In this document: positions 8,316-16,960 of the stretch, piece after piece | Numbering within the stretch: the first letter of the stretch is position 1 | Layout: each line of letters opens with the position of its first letter | NCBI RefSeq assembly: GCF_001864835.1 | Contig: NZ_MJGI01000026.1 | Coordinates: forward strand, 88,632-152,631 | DNA length: 64,000 bases | Origin: Curtobacterium sp. MCBA15_001 | GTDB taxonomy: Bacteria > Actinomycetota > Actinomycetes > Actinomycetales > Microbacteriaceae | Reading direction: 5' to 3' | The notes under the pieces: model-generated | Databases searched by the model: none | Seen by the model: the letters and a program-made list of their open reading frames with translations, nothing else | Told to the model about the DNA's origin: nothing | Program-made: the position numbers and the translations under genes

Positions 8316-9356
8316 CTACGCCCGCCGGACCTCGTCCGAGCGCCCGAGCAGGTCGACGTGGAAGGCGGTCTGCGTCAGGGCACTCGCCAGCAGGAACCCG
8401 GTCATCGACCCGATGCCACCGCTGAACGGCACGCGGGACGCGACCTCGAACAGGGTCGGCGCGTCGAAGGCGTCCAGCGCGGCCGCGACGTGTCGGGTCC
8501 GTTCTGCACGGTGCTGCGCCAACGCCCGGGCCCGCGGCACGACGTCGCCGAAGCGGTACTCGTGCCCGGGGCAGACCTCGAGCCCGGCGTACGGGTCGAG
8601 CCGATCCAGGGAGTCCAGGTAGTCGGCCAACGGGTTGGACGCCGTCTGGCCCCCGAGCCCGATCCCGGGGTTGATGCGCGGCAGCACGTGGTCGCCCGTG
8701 AACAGCAGCCCGGCGTCCTGGTCGACGAAGCACAGGTGCCCGGCGGTGTGCCCGGGCGTCCACAGCGCCCGCACCGACCGGCCGGCGACCGGCAGCACGT
8801 CGCCGTCGCCGAGCAGGACGTCCGCGAACGGTTCCTCGGTCGCGCCGAGCCCGATGCGTCGTCCCGTCCCCCAGGCCGCGCGGACCCCGGGCACGAGGGC
8901 GTCGGGGAGCCCCCACGTGGCGACGTCGGCGTCACGGTGCTCGGCGTCGGCCGCTTCGTCCCGGAGGGCGCGGACCTCGAGCCCGTGCATCGCGACCTGC
9001 GCGCCCGAGGCCCGACGGAGCGCAGAGGCCGCGCCGAGGTGGTCGGCGTGCAGGTGCGTGACGACGACGTGCCCGACGTCGGCGACCGACCGTCCCATCG
9101 CGGCGAGCCCGGTCGACAGCACGTCGAGGGAGCCGTCCTCGCTCCATCCGGGGTCGATGACGGTCAGCACCCCGTCGGTCCCCTCGAGGACGTACACCAG
9201 CGTGGCGTCGACCACGCCGGACCGGAACGGCACCGCGAGGGTCCAGGTCCCGGGTCGGACCTGCTCCACCGGCGGCAACTCCCCCGCGGCGAGCGCGCGG
9301 GCCTGCACGGGGCTGACCGGAGCCGGGAACACGGACGGGGGCACGGCGGTCGTCAC
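8316..9356 (-). CDS. Metallo-beta-lactamase-fold hydrolase
   Basis: 346 residues from a GTG start. The metal motif THLHADH (His101, His103, Asp105, His106) is intact, followed by WTPGHTAGHLCF and FTGDHVLP, which give the later His and Asp ligands. The C-terminal third after the MBL core is helical, as in LACTB2-like or type II glyoxalase relatives. Substrate unknown; a thioester or lactone hydrolase is likely. The gene is convergent with the azoreductase. Confidence 0.85.
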   Translation of the reverse strand: MTTAVPPSVFPAPVSPVQARALAAGELPPVEQVRPGTWTLAVPFRSGVVDATLVYVLEGTDGVLTVIDPGWSEDGSLDVLSTGLAAMGRSVADVGHVVVTHLHADHLGAASALRRASGAQVAMHGLEVRALRDEAADAEHRDADVATWGLPDALVPGVRAAWGTGRRIGLGATEEPFADVLLGDGDVLPVAGRSVRALWTPGHTAGHLCFVDQDAGLLFTGDHVLPRINPGIGLGGQTASNPLADYLDSLDRLDPYAGLEVCPGHEYRFGDVVPRARALAQHRAERTRHVAAALDAFDAPTLFEVASRVPFSGGIGSMTGFLLASALTQTAFHVDLLGRSDEVRRA

Positions 9357-9440
9357 CCGGCCACCCTAGCCACGCGCGCCGCGGGACCGACGCGACCCGG
9401 GCCTCCAGGCTGCGCCGACGCGACCGCGTAGACAGGACCC

Positions 9441-10484
9441 ATGGAGATCGCACCGATGCTCGCCAAGGCCGTCGCCGACGTCCCCGCCCCGGACAGTGTG
9501 TCCGGCGGCCTGCGCTACGAACCGAAGTGGGACGGCTTCCGCGGGATCGTGACGGTGGACGGTGACGACGTCGAGATCGGCAGCCGCGGCGCGAAGCCCC
9601 TGACGCGCTACTTCCCCGAACTGGTCGAGGCGTTCCGGACGCAGTTCGGCGGCCGGGAGCACCCGGTCGTGCTCGACGGTGAGGTCGTGCTGCGTTCGGG
9701 GCCGAGCGGGAACGAGCGGCTCGACTGGGAGGCCCTGTCGCAGCGGATCCACCCGGCAGCGTCACGCATCGCCAAGCTCAGCGCCGAGACGCCCGCGCAG
9801 TTCGTCGCGTTCGACCTGCTGTCCGCCGACGGCACCTCGCTCGTGGACCAGCCGTTCGACGAGCGCCGTGCCCGGCTCGAGGCGATGGCGACCGCGTTCG
9901 TCGACCCACTGTTCGTGACGCGCACCACGCTCGACGTGGACCTGGCGCGCGAGTGGCTGCGCACCTTCGAGGGCGCAGGACTCGACGGCGTCGTCGCCAA
10001 GCCGCGGACGCGCCCGTACGAGCCGGGCAAGCGCACGATGCTCAAGGTGAAGCACCACCGCACCGCGGACGTCGTCGCCATCGGGTACCGCGTCCACAAG
10101 AGCGGCTCCGGGGTCGGCTCGCTGCTGGTCGGGCTGTACGACGACGACGGGGCACTCCGCCAGGTGGGCGGCGTGTCCGCCTTCTCCGACAAGCGTCGGC
10201 TCGCGCTGGTCGACGAGCTCGACCCCGTCGTGGTCCGCGACGCGGACGGGAGGCCCGTCACCGGTGACGGGGAGAAGTCACGGTTCTCGTCCGGTCGCGA
10301 CACGTCGTTCGTCCGGCTCGAACCGTCCGTGGTGCTCGAGGTGCGGTACGACCAGATGGAGGGCGACCGCTTCCGGCACACCGTGCAGTTCGAGCGCTGG
10401 CGCCCGGACCGGGACGCAGCGTCGTGCGGGTTCGACCAGCTCGAGGTTCCGAGCGCGTACGACCTCCGGAAAGTGCTGTCCTGA
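9441..10484 (+). CDS. ligC: ATP-dependent DNA ligase (LigC/LigD ligase-domain type)
   Basis: 347 residues. The adenylated Lys is Lys29 in EPKWDGFRG, the classic KxDG motif I. Further motifs are present: DGEVVL (III), FDLLSADGTSLVD, and GLDGVVAKP plus TMLKVKH (IV-V). The OB-fold domain occupies the C-terminal third. The size fits the stand-alone mycobacterial LigC type, used in end-joining or base-excision repair. A LigD-like polymerase gene lies 0.5 kb away on the other strand, so the two may act together in a split NHEJ system. No Ku gene is in the window. Confidence 0.9.
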   Translation: MEIAPMLAKAVADVPAPDSVSGGLRYEPKWDGFRGIVTVDGDDVEIGSRGAKPLTRYFPELVEAFRTQFGGREHPVVLDGEVVLRSGPSGNERLDWEALSQRIHPAASRIAKLSAETPAQFVAFDLLSADGTSLVDQPFDERRARLEAMATAFVDPLFVTRTTLDVDLAREWLRTFEGAGLDGVVAKPRTRPYEPGKRTMLKVKHHRTADVVAIGYRVHKSGSGVGSLLVGLYDDDGALRQVGGVSAFSDKRRLALVDELDPVVVRDADGRPVTGDGEKSRFSSGRDTSFVRLEPSVVLEVRYDQMEGDRFRHTVQFERWRPDRDAASCGFDQLEVPSAYDLRKVLS

Positions 10485-10510
10485 CCCCGTCCCGTGTCCG
10501 GTTCTCGAAT

Positions 10511-10527
10511 CTAGTTAGGCAAACTAG
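10511..10527. promoter_or_regulatory. Palindrome CTAGTT-N5-AACTAG, possible operator
   Basis: CTAGTT (10511-10516) and AACTAG (10522-10527) form a perfect short dyad in an AT-richer spot 67 nt ahead of the small membrane-protein gene. The centre GTTAGGCAAAC resembles the core of DtxR/IdeR-type boxes (GTTAGSCTAAC) with two differences. An iron- or manganese-dependent site is only a suggestion. Confidence 0.35.
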
Positions 10528-10593
10528 TGAGTTCGTGAAAGGATCGAGACATCGACATCCGCGGTGGATGTCGACGGATCGGAGCGGATCGAC

Positions 10594-10755
10594 ATGAGCA
10601 ACGCAACTCTCGTTCGACACTCGCAGCGGCACCCGTTCACCGAGGTGCGCGAGACGCGACACCAGCGGGCACTGCAGATCAGTGCCGTGATCAGTGGCAT
10701 CGTCGGCGTGACCGCCACGGCGCTCGCCCTCGTCACGATCGGACTCGGCGCGTGA
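10594..10755 (+). CDS. Small single-pass membrane protein
   Basis: 53 residues from ATG 10594, with GGAG about 10 nt ahead; an in-frame ATG 30 nt earlier gives 63 residues. The N-terminal half is charged (HSQRHPFTEVRETRHQR) and the C-terminal half is one hydrophobic helix of about 25 residues ending LGA. No family recognised. Its stop overlaps a possible second tiny gene (GTGA). Confidence 0.5.
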   Translation: MSNATLVRHSQRHPFTEVRETRHQRALQISAVISGIVGVTATALALVTIGLGA

Positions 10756-10892
10756 TCGTCGACGGCATCACCGACCGCAACCGCAGCACCTGGTCCAGGC
10801 TGACCCGGCTGCACACCGCCACCATCGACCTGCCGATGCACACCAAGCGCGTCGACGACTCCGACCGTCGGCCGGACCGCCCGACGCTCTAG
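10752..10892 (+). CDS. Possible 46-residue protein overlapping the small membrane protein
   Basis: GTG start inside the GTGA overlap at 10752-10755, running in frame to TAG 10890-10892. The product starts VIVDGITDRNRSTWSRLTRL and ends in a charged, Asp/Arg/Pro-rich tail. No domain recognised. Support comes only from the tight overlap and acceptable codon use; it could be untranslated spacer before the convergent ligD gene. Confidence 0.35.
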   Translation: MIVDGITDRNRSTWSRLTRLHTATIDLPMHTKRVDDSDRRPDRPTL

Positions 10893-10939
10893 CGTCACCC
10901 GACCTTCCTGGCGTTCTCCACTCGCGGTGCGATCTGGCC

Positions 10940-11971
10940 TCAGCCCTCGGCTGGGGCCTTCTTCGCGCGTGAGGGCTGCACGCGCGGTGGCTCGCCGGGC
11001 ATCTTCGGGAAGTCCGGTGGGAAGGGCAGCTCGCCCAGCCCGTCGCCCAGGTCCCGCTCCCACCACGCCAACAACGGGGCGATCGACCCCGGTTCGGACC
11101 CCATCTGCTCCCACGGGTCGCCGGTCGTCCGGAGCCGCTCGGGCATCGACCGCACCGTGAACGACCGCGGGTCAGCGTCGCGCAGTTCCTCCCACGCCAG
11201 CGGCGCCGAGACCGGGGCGTGTGCCAGGGCACGGGGACTGTACGCGCCGGCCATGGTCCGGTCGCGGTTGGCCTGGTTGAAGTCCACGAAGACGCGCTGG
11301 CCGCGCTCCTCCTTCCACCACGCGGTCGTGACCCGGTCGGGCATCCGGCGCTCCAGCTCCCGCGCGGCGGCGATCACCGCGTGCCGGACGTCCAGGAACT
11401 CGTGCTCCGGGCGGATCGGTGCGAACACGTGCAGGCCGCGGTTGCCGCTCGTCTTGATCCACGCCGTCAGCCCGACCTCGTCGAGGACCGTGCGGAGCTC
11501 CTCGGCCGCCGGGACGGCGTCGTGGAAGTCGGTGCCCGGCTGCGGGTCCAGGTCGATGCGGAGCTGGTCCGGGTGGTCGCTGTCCCCGGCGCGGGAGGCC
11601 CACGGGTGGAACACGACGGTGTTCATCTGCGCTGCCCACACCGCCACCGCCGGCTCGTCGAGCACGAGCTGCGGGTGCTTCCGGCCGCTCGGGTAGGTGA
11701 CCGTGACCGAGCGGACGTACTCGGGTGCGCCCTTCGGCGGGTTCTTCGAGAAGAACTGCTCGCCGTCGACGCCGCCGGGGAACCGTTCGAGCGAGACGGG
11801 TCGGTCGCCGTTCGCCCGGACGAAGGCCGCCCCGACGTCCACCAGGTACTGCGCCAGCTCGAGCTTGGTGATGCCGGCCTCGGGCCACAGCACGCGGGAC
11901 GGGCTGCTGATCCGGACCTCGCGGTCGCCATCCGGACCCGGGACCGTCAGCGTGGTCGCTTCGCTCGCCAT
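10940..11971 (-). CDS. ligD: LigD-like polymerase/primase (PolDom)
   Basis: 343 residues, matching the polymerase domain of bacterial LigD without ligase or nuclease domains. The two catalytic Asp are in RIDLDPQPG (Asp140, Asp142). KTSGNRGLHVF (Lys173, His181) is the nucleotide-binding SGxRGxH segment, and FVDFNQANRDRT is the later conserved motif. It fills gaps with ribo- or deoxynucleotides during end joining. It is convergent with the ligase region and divergent from the DUF429 gene; the ligase is a separate gene. Confidence 0.9.
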   Translation of the reverse strand: MASEATTLTVPGPDGDREVRISSPSRVLWPEAGITKLELAQYLVDVGAAFVRANGDRPVSLERFPGGVDGEQFFSKNPPKGAPEYVRSVTVTYPSGRKHPQLVLDEPAVAVWAAQMNTVVFHPWASRAGDSDHPDQLRIDLDPQPGTDFHDAVPAAEELRTVLDEVGLTAWIKTSGNRGLHVFAPIRPEHEFLDVRHAVIAAARELERRMPDRVTTAWWKEERGQRVFVDFNQANRDRTMAGAYSPRALAHAPVSAPLAWEELRDADPRSFTVRSMPERLRTTGDPWEQMGSEPGSIAPLLAWWERDLGDGLGELPFPPDFPKMPGEPPRVQPSRAKKAPAEG

Positions 11972-11986
11972 GCAGCGGAACCTACT

Positions 11987-12036
11987 CCGGGCAGGATGGG
12001 TCCTGCTTCCGGCAGGGTGCTCCCGGGCAGGATGGG
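11987..12036. repeat. Two 14-nt direct repeats 36 bp apart
   Basis: CCGGGCAGGATGGG occurs at 11987-12000 and 12023-12036, with a degenerate CCGGCAGGGTG in between. The first copy extends into GCAGGA-TGGG-TCCTGC, a small dyad (11991-12006). All lie in the 68-nt region between the divergent ligD and DUF429 genes, so they may bind a regulator of either. Confidence 0.45.
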
Positions 12037-12039
12037 GAC

Positions 12040-12876
12040 GTGAGCGCGTACCTCGGAGTGGACCTGGCGTGGGGGCTCGGCACCGAGCGACGGGCGCCGA
12101 ACGAGACCGGGCTGGCTGCGCTCGACGAGGCCGGCCGGGTGCTCGACGCCGGCTGGGCCCGCGGTGTGGACGACGTCACCGCGTGGATCGCCGACCACCT
12201 GGGCCCGCGCACGCTGATCGCCGTCGACGCGTCGCTCGTCGTGACGAACCCGACCGGCATCCGCGAGGCCGAACGGCAGGTCGGACAGCGCTACGGCCGG
12301 TGGAAGGTCGCGGCGAACCCGACGAACCAGGCCTCTGCGGCGAGCGCTGGGACACAGCTGCTCCACCGGTTGACGGCGCTCGGCATCGGGTACGTCAGCG
12401 ACACCACGGCGATGCGGGAGCGGACCGGACCGGCGGCGTTCGAGTGCTACCCGTACACGACGCTCGTCGGGGTCGAGGAACTCGGGTACGACGAGGAACG
12501 ACCCCGCTACAAGCGGCTCGACACGGCACTGCCCGCTCCCGAGGCACGCCGACGCCGAGCAGTCGCGTTCGACGAGCTGGTCCGGCGGCTCCGGACGACG
12601 CCGCTCGACCCGCCCGTCGTGCTCGACTCCCATCCGTTGACGGCGTCCCTGGCGGACCCGTCCGTGCTGCACGGTCCGACGCACAAGCACCGGGAGGACC
12701 TGCTCGACGGTGTGCTGTGTGCCTGGACCGCCGCGTTCTGGGAGCGGCACGGCGACCAGCGCGTGCAGGTGCTGGGAGGTGACCCGGGCCTCCCGTGCGA
12801 CCCCGTGGACGAGGCGGCCCGACAGCCCGTCGTGATCGCCCCGGCGCGCCCGTCGCAGCGGCGGCCCCGCGGCTAG
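12040..12876 (+). CDS. DUF429 family protein
   Basis: 278 residues from GTG 12040. The N-terminus YLGVDLAWG and the later IAVDASLVVTN give two acidic beta-strands as in RNase H-like DUF429 proteins. KVAANPTNQAS and FECYPYTTLVG are the other family landmarks. The family has a predicted nuclease fold but no established reaction that I know. It ends 10 nt before the glycosyltransferase and probably forms an operon with it and the UDG-like gene. Confidence 0.75.
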   Translation: MSAYLGVDLAWGLGTERRAPNETGLAALDEAGRVLDAGWARGVDDVTAWIADHLGPRTLIAVDASLVVTNPTGIREAERQVGQRYGRWKVAANPTNQASAASAGTQLLHRLTALGIGYVSDTTAMRERTGPAAFECYPYTTLVGVEELGYDEERPRYKRLDTALPAPEARRRRAVAFDELVRRLRTTPLDPPVVLDSHPLTASLADPSVLHGPTHKHREDLLDGVLCAWTAAFWERHGDQRVQVLGGDPGLPCDPVDEAARQPVVIAPARPSQRRPRG

Positions 12877-12886
12877 GGTTGAGCGT

Positions 12887-14089
12887 GTGACCTCGACGAC
12901 CGAACCCCTGCGCATCGGCCTGGTCTCGTTGCACACCTCCCCTGGTGACGAGCCGGGCTCCGGCGAGGTCGGCGGCATGAACGTCGTCGTCCGCCACCAG
13001 GCCGAGGCCCTGGCCGATCGCGGCCACCACGTCGAGATCATCACCCGGCGCTCGTCACCGAACCAGCCGGACTCCGTGTCGCTCGTGCCCGGCGTCTGCC
13101 TGCGGTTCCTGTCCGCCGGACCCGCAGCACCGGTGCCGAAGGGCGAGCACGACGCGTTCATCGAGCCGTTCCGCCACGAGCTCGCGGCGCTCGGCCCCTT
13201 CGACGTGCTGCACGCCCACCACTGGTTCTCCGGCGCCGCCGCGCTGCCCGTCGCCCGGCAGCGCGGCATCCCGCACGTGCAGTCGTTCCACTCCATCGCT
13301 GCCGACTCGGCCACGCCGCTGTCCGAGGGCGAGCGGCCGGAGTCCGCGGGACGGATGGCGGGCGAGGCGACCTTGGCACGCGACTCCGACGCCGTCGTGG
13401 TCGTCAGCGAGGCCGAGGCGGACACCGTCCGTGAGCGCCTGGGCGGTGACCCGGCGCGCGTGTGGATCGTCCCGCCCGGGGTCGACGGCTCCGTGTTCCG
13501 CCCCGCACCCGCCGGTGCTCGCCGGGCCGAGACGCCGTACGTCGTGGCCGCCGCGCGCGTGCAGCCGCTCAAGGGACTCGACCTGGCGATCGCTGCCATC
13601 GCCGGCATCTCCCCCGCGGCCCGCCCCACGCTCGTCATCGCCGGGGACGCCTCGAGCGAGGCCGGCGACCACCTGGCCGAGCTGCGACGACTCGCCGAGT
13701 CGCTCGGGGTCGCCGAACGGGTCACGTTCATCGGACCGCAGACCCGCGCCGACCTGGCCCTGCTGTTCCGCGGGTCCTCCGCCGTGCTCGTGCCGTCGCA
13801 CTCCGAGACGTACGGGCTCGTGGCGCTCGAGGGCTCCGCGTCCGGGGTGCCCGTCGTCGCGGCCGCTGCGGGCGGGCTGCGCGAGGCCGTGCTCGACGGG
13901 GAGACCGGTGTCGTGCTGGAGTCGCGCGCGCCCGAGGACTGGGCGGCCGAGATCGAGCGGATCCTGACCGAGCCGACGTACGCCGCCGACCTGTCCGCCG
14001 CTGGACGGGAACACGCCGAACGCCTCAGCTGGGAGCGGTCGGCAGCGGGCCTCGAGCGGGTCTACCTCCGGGTGCTCGGGCGCGGCTGA
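12887..14089 (+). CDS. GT4 glycosyltransferase, MshA-like
   Basis: 400 residues from GTG 12887. The N-terminal donor/acceptor region has SGEVGGMNVVVRHQAEAL, close to the GGMNVY loop of D-inositol-3-phosphate glycosyltransferases, and FDVLHAHHWFSG. The C-terminal GT-B lobe has the E-x7-E motif in VPSHSETYGLVALEGSASG and binds a nucleotide sugar. MshA makes the first step of mycothiol synthesis, but many paralogues have other acceptors, so I do not assign mshA. It overlaps the next gene by one base (TGATG). Confidence 0.82.
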   Translation: MTSTTEPLRIGLVSLHTSPGDEPGSGEVGGMNVVVRHQAEALADRGHHVEIITRRSSPNQPDSVSLVPGVCLRFLSAGPAAPVPKGEHDAFIEPFRHELAALGPFDVLHAHHWFSGAAALPVARQRGIPHVQSFHSIAADSATPLSEGERPESAGRMAGEATLARDSDAVVVVSEAEADTVRERLGGDPARVWIVPPGVDGSVFRPAPAGARRAETPYVVAAARVQPLKGLDLAIAAIAGISPAARPTLVIAGDASSEAGDHLAELRRLAESLGVAERVTFIGPQTRADLALLFRGSSAVLVPSHSETYGLVALEGSASGVPVVAAAAGGLREAVLDGETGVVLESRAPEDWAAEIERILTEPTYAADLSAAGREHAERLSWERSAAGLERVYLRVLGRG

Positions 14090-14721
14090 TGCCCCGGACG
14101 CTCGACCTCGGTCCCTTCTGGGCAGCGCTCGACGCGGTGCCGGTGCAGCCCGATGCCGAGGCGCTCTACGACGGCTCCCCGGACGGGCAGCTGCGGCGGA
14201 CGAACCTGCAGCGGTACCTCGACGCGGTCGGGCCGACGGCGGACACGCTGCTGGTCGCCGAGGCGCCCGGGTGGCGCGGCATGACCAACACCGGGATCCC
14301 CTTCACGAGCATGCGGGAGCTCGGGCAGGGCGCGTGGACTGGGGTCGGGGCGTCTTCGGGTCCCGCGTTCCTGGAGCCGTCCGCGCCGACCGCACCGTGG
14401 GAGGCATCCTCGCGCGTCGTGCACGCCGCACTGCAGGGGTGGCGTGGTCCGCTGCCCGTGGCCTGGGCGATCTTCCCGCACCACCCGTTCGTCGGGACGG
14501 ACCGGCTGACGAACCGCACGCCCCGACCGGCGGAGGTCCGTGCTGGGGCGCCCGTGACGCTGGCGCTGCTCGAGGCGATCGGTGCTCGCCGCGTGGTGGC
14601 CGTCGGACGGAAGGCACAGGGGGCGCTGGCGTCGGCCGGGATCGAGGCGGTCGCGGTGCGGCACCCGGCGCAGGGCGGCGCGACGCAGTTCACGGCGCAG
14701 CTGGCCGAGCTGTCGGGCTGA
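14089..14721 (+). CDS. Uracil-DNA-glycosylase-fold protein
   Basis: 210 residues from the ATG overlapping the previous stop. LLVAEAPGWRGMTNTGIPFTS resembles motif 1 of the UDG superfamily (G-E-x-P-G type) and AVRHPAQGG near the C-terminus resembles the catalytic His-Pro motif; VAVGRKAQGAL precedes it. It probably removes damaged bases, but no standard UDG family fits fully. It is transcribed with the glycosyltransferase. Confidence 0.7.
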   Translation: MPRTLDLGPFWAALDAVPVQPDAEALYDGSPDGQLRRTNLQRYLDAVGPTADTLLVAEAPGWRGMTNTGIPFTSMRELGQGAWTGVGASSGPAFLEPSAPTAPWEASSRVVHAALQGWRGPLPVAWAIFPHHPFVGTDRLTNRTPRPAEVRAGAPVTLALLEAIGARRVVAVGRKAQGALASAGIEAVAVRHPAQGGATQFTAQLAELSG

Positions 14722-14727
14722 CGGCGG

Positions 14728-14766
14728 GCGGACGCGCTCTCCGTCGCGCGGACGCGCTGCCGTCGC
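14728..14766. repeat. Tandem 20/19-nt direct repeat
   Basis: GCGGACGCGCTCTCCGTCGC (14728-14747) is followed immediately by the same unit with one base lost and one changed (14748-14766). It fills the gap between the convergent UDG-like and acidic-protein genes. Confidence 0.7.
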
Positions 14767-14774
14767 GCGCCCGG

Positions 14775-15203
14775 TCAGGCCGACTGGATGTCGACGCCCT
14801 TCGCGGCGAGCGCCTCGGCGACGTGCGCCGGCAGCCGCGTGGCGACGTAGACCGTCCGGAGCGCCGGCAGCTCGACGATGTCGTCCCAGTTCTGCGGGTC
14901 GAACCGGTCGTCGGTGCCCTCCCAGCCCGGGTGCACGTCCTGCAGCACCTCGAGGTCGGAGTCCACGGTGACCTCGGTGACGAGCGACAGGTGCGAAGGC
15001 AGCAGGTCGAGGTCGTCGTAGTACTCGCGGGCGCGGTCGTCCTGGCCCTCGACGTCGATGTCCTCGTCCGACTCGTCAGCGGCCTCGCCGTCGTACGGGT
15101 CGAGCACGTCCAGGTCGTAGCAGAGCACGTCGAGCACGAGCAGCTTCGCGTTGAAGTCGGCGAACTCGATCGGTTCCTCGGTGGTGTTCGACTCGTCGTC
15201 CAT
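14775..15203 (-). CDS. Acidic hypothetical protein
   Basis: 142 residues from ATG 15203. It is strongly acidic with a run of Asp/Glu around residues 40-60. Recognisable pieces are FADFNAKLLVLDVLCYDLDVLD and VELPALRTVYVATRLP. It tentatively resembles DUF6892-type proteins; no function is known. It is divergent from the APC permease, with a 123-nt promoter region between them. Confidence 0.6.
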   Translation of the reverse strand: MDDESNTTEEPIEFADFNAKLLVLDVLCYDLDVLDPYDGEAADESDEDIDVEGQDDRAREYYDDLDLLPSHLSLVTEVTVDSDLEVLQDVHPGWEGTDDRFDPQNWDDIVELPALRTVYVATRLPAHVAEALAAKGVDIQSA

Positions 15204-15326
15204 GCAGCGGATCGTAGCCACCGCGCCCGGTGCCTGTCCGATCAGGTCGCCAGGGAGGTCACAGCCGTGTTGCAGCGGGCGGGGAGAACTCTGTGAGACT
15301 GGACAGGCACGGCTGTAGGGGGAACA

Positions 15327-16790
15327 GTGTGGTGCATGGCCACCACGAACACCGAGCGTCCGAAGGCGGAACAGCCCACGCTGCGCCGCGTCATCGGCCC
15401 CAAGCTCCTGCTGCTGTTCATCGTCGGCGACATCCTGGGCACGGGCGTCTACGCCCTGACCGGACAGGTCGCGGCCGAGGTCGGAGGGGCGGCATGGCTC
15501 CCCTTCCTCATCGCGTTCGCCGTCGCCCTGCTGACGGCGTTCTCGTACCTGGAGCTCGTGACGAAGTACCCGCAGACGGCCGGCGCGGCACTGTACGTGC
15601 ACAAGGCGTTCGGCATCCACTTCGTCACGTTCATCGTCACCTTCATCGTGATGTGCTCCGGCATCACCTCGGCGTCGACGGCATCGCGGGCGTTCGCCGC
15701 CAACCTGGGCGTCGGCTTCGGGCTCGAACTGCCGAACGGCGTCGTGATGCTCATCGCGATGGGCTTCATGCTCGCGGTGATGGCGGTCAACTTCCGTGGC
15801 GTCAGCGAGAGCGTGAAGACCAACGTGGTGCTCACGCTCGTCGAGCTCAGCGGTCTGGTCATGGTGATCCTGATCGGCTTCTGGGCGATCGCTGGCGGCA
15901 ACGCGGACTTCTCGCGCGTCGTGATGTTCGAGACGCCCGAGGAGAAGGGCCTGCTGCTGTCGATCTCGACGGCGACGTCACTGGCGTTCTTCGCGATGGT
16001 CGGCTTCGAGGACTCGGTGAACATGGCCGAGGAGACCAAGGACCCCTCGCGGATCTTCCCGAAGGTGATGTTGACCGGCCTCGGGATCACGGCGGTCATC
16101 TACGTGCTCGTGTCGATCTGCGCCGTGGCCGTCGTGCCGATCGGTGAGCTCGCCGGCAACGAGACGCCGCTGGTCACCGTGGTCCAGACGGCAGCCCCGG
16201 ACTTCCCGATCGGCAACCTGCTGCCGTTCATCTCGATGTTCGCGGTCGCCAACACGGCGCTGATCAACATGATGATGGCGTCGCGGCTGCTGTACGGCAT
16301 GAGCAAGCAGGGCGTGCTGCCCGGGTTCCTGTCGAAGGTGTCGCACACGCGTCGCACCCCGTCCACCGCGATCGTCTTCACCACGATGATCTCCCTGGCG
16401 CTGATCGGCTGGGTGTCGCTCAGCCCCGACTCCCCCATCGTGGTCGTCCTCGGTGGCACGACGTCGTTGCTGCTGCTGTCGGTGTTCGCCGTCGTGAACC
16501 TGGCCGTGCTCGTGCTGCGGCGCGACCGGGTGAGTCACCGCCACTTCCGCGCCGGCGTGGTCATCCCCGTGATCGGGGTCGTGACCTGCCTGTGGCTCGT
16601 GCTGCCGTTCTCGTCCGGTCGGGCGATCGAGCAGTACCAGATCGCCGGCGGGCTGTTGGCCCTGGGCATCGTGCTCTGGATCGTGACGTGGTTCACGCAC
16701 GGCCGCAAGCAGACCGAGAAGGCACCGACCGGGGTGGTCACGGAGCCGACGCAGGTCGTGCACCAGGACCGCGACGACCACCGCAGCTGA
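15327..16790 (+). CDS. APC-family amino acid permease
   Basis: 487 residues with about 12 membrane spans. The first helix carries VGDILGTGVYALTGQVA, the unwound G-x-G-x-G substrate site of APC transporters; FAMVGFEDSVNMAEETKDP is the conserved cytoplasmic segment after TM6. The start may be GTG 15327 or ATG 15336: a GGGGGA sits just before the GTG, while the ATG gives a more usual MATTNTERPK. The substrate cannot be told from sequence. The C-terminus is hydrophilic. Confidence 0.88.
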   Translation: MWCMATTNTERPKAEQPTLRRVIGPKLLLLFIVGDILGTGVYALTGQVAAEVGGAAWLPFLIAFAVALLTAFSYLELVTKYPQTAGAALYVHKAFGIHFVTFIVTFIVMCSGITSASTASRAFAANLGVGFGLELPNGVVMLIAMGFMLAVMAVNFRGVSESVKTNVVLTLVELSGLVMVILIGFWAIAGGNADFSRVVMFETPEEKGLLLSISTATSLAFFAMVGFEDSVNMAEETKDPSRIFPKVMLTGLGITAVIYVLVSICAVAVVPIGELAGNETPLVTVVQTAAPDFPIGNLLPFISMFAVANTALINMMMASRLLYGMSKQGVLPGFLSKVSHTRRTPSTAIVFTTMISLALIGWVSLSPDSPIVVVLGGTTSLLLLSVFAVVNLAVLVLRRDRVSHRHFRAGVVIPVIGVVTCLWLVLPFSSGRAIEQYQIAGGLLALGIVLWIVTWFTHGRKQTEKAPTGVVTEPTQVVHQDRDDHRS

Positions 16791-16916
16791 CCGGCGCCCG
16801 GGCCCGGACCGTCGGCTCCCGGTGCGCGCCGAGACTGCGGGCTCCGCTGGGCACCTGAACCGGGGGCGTGGCGAGGGTGGCCCTTCCCAGGCCGCCCTCG
16901 TACCCTCGTCCTGGCA

Positions 16917-16937
16917 CCCGGACGGCTCCCGTCCGGG
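16917..16937. promoter_or_regulatory. Hairpin in the leader of the lysozyme-like gene
   Basis: CCCGGACGG (16917-16925) and CCGTCCGGG (16929-16937) pair perfectly around a 3-nt loop, 23 nt before the ATG and just upstream of the GGAAGGAC ribosome site. It could terminate the permease transcript or stabilise the leader. Confidence 0.45.
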
Positions 16938-16960
16938 CCCCTGGACGGAAGGACCCGAGC

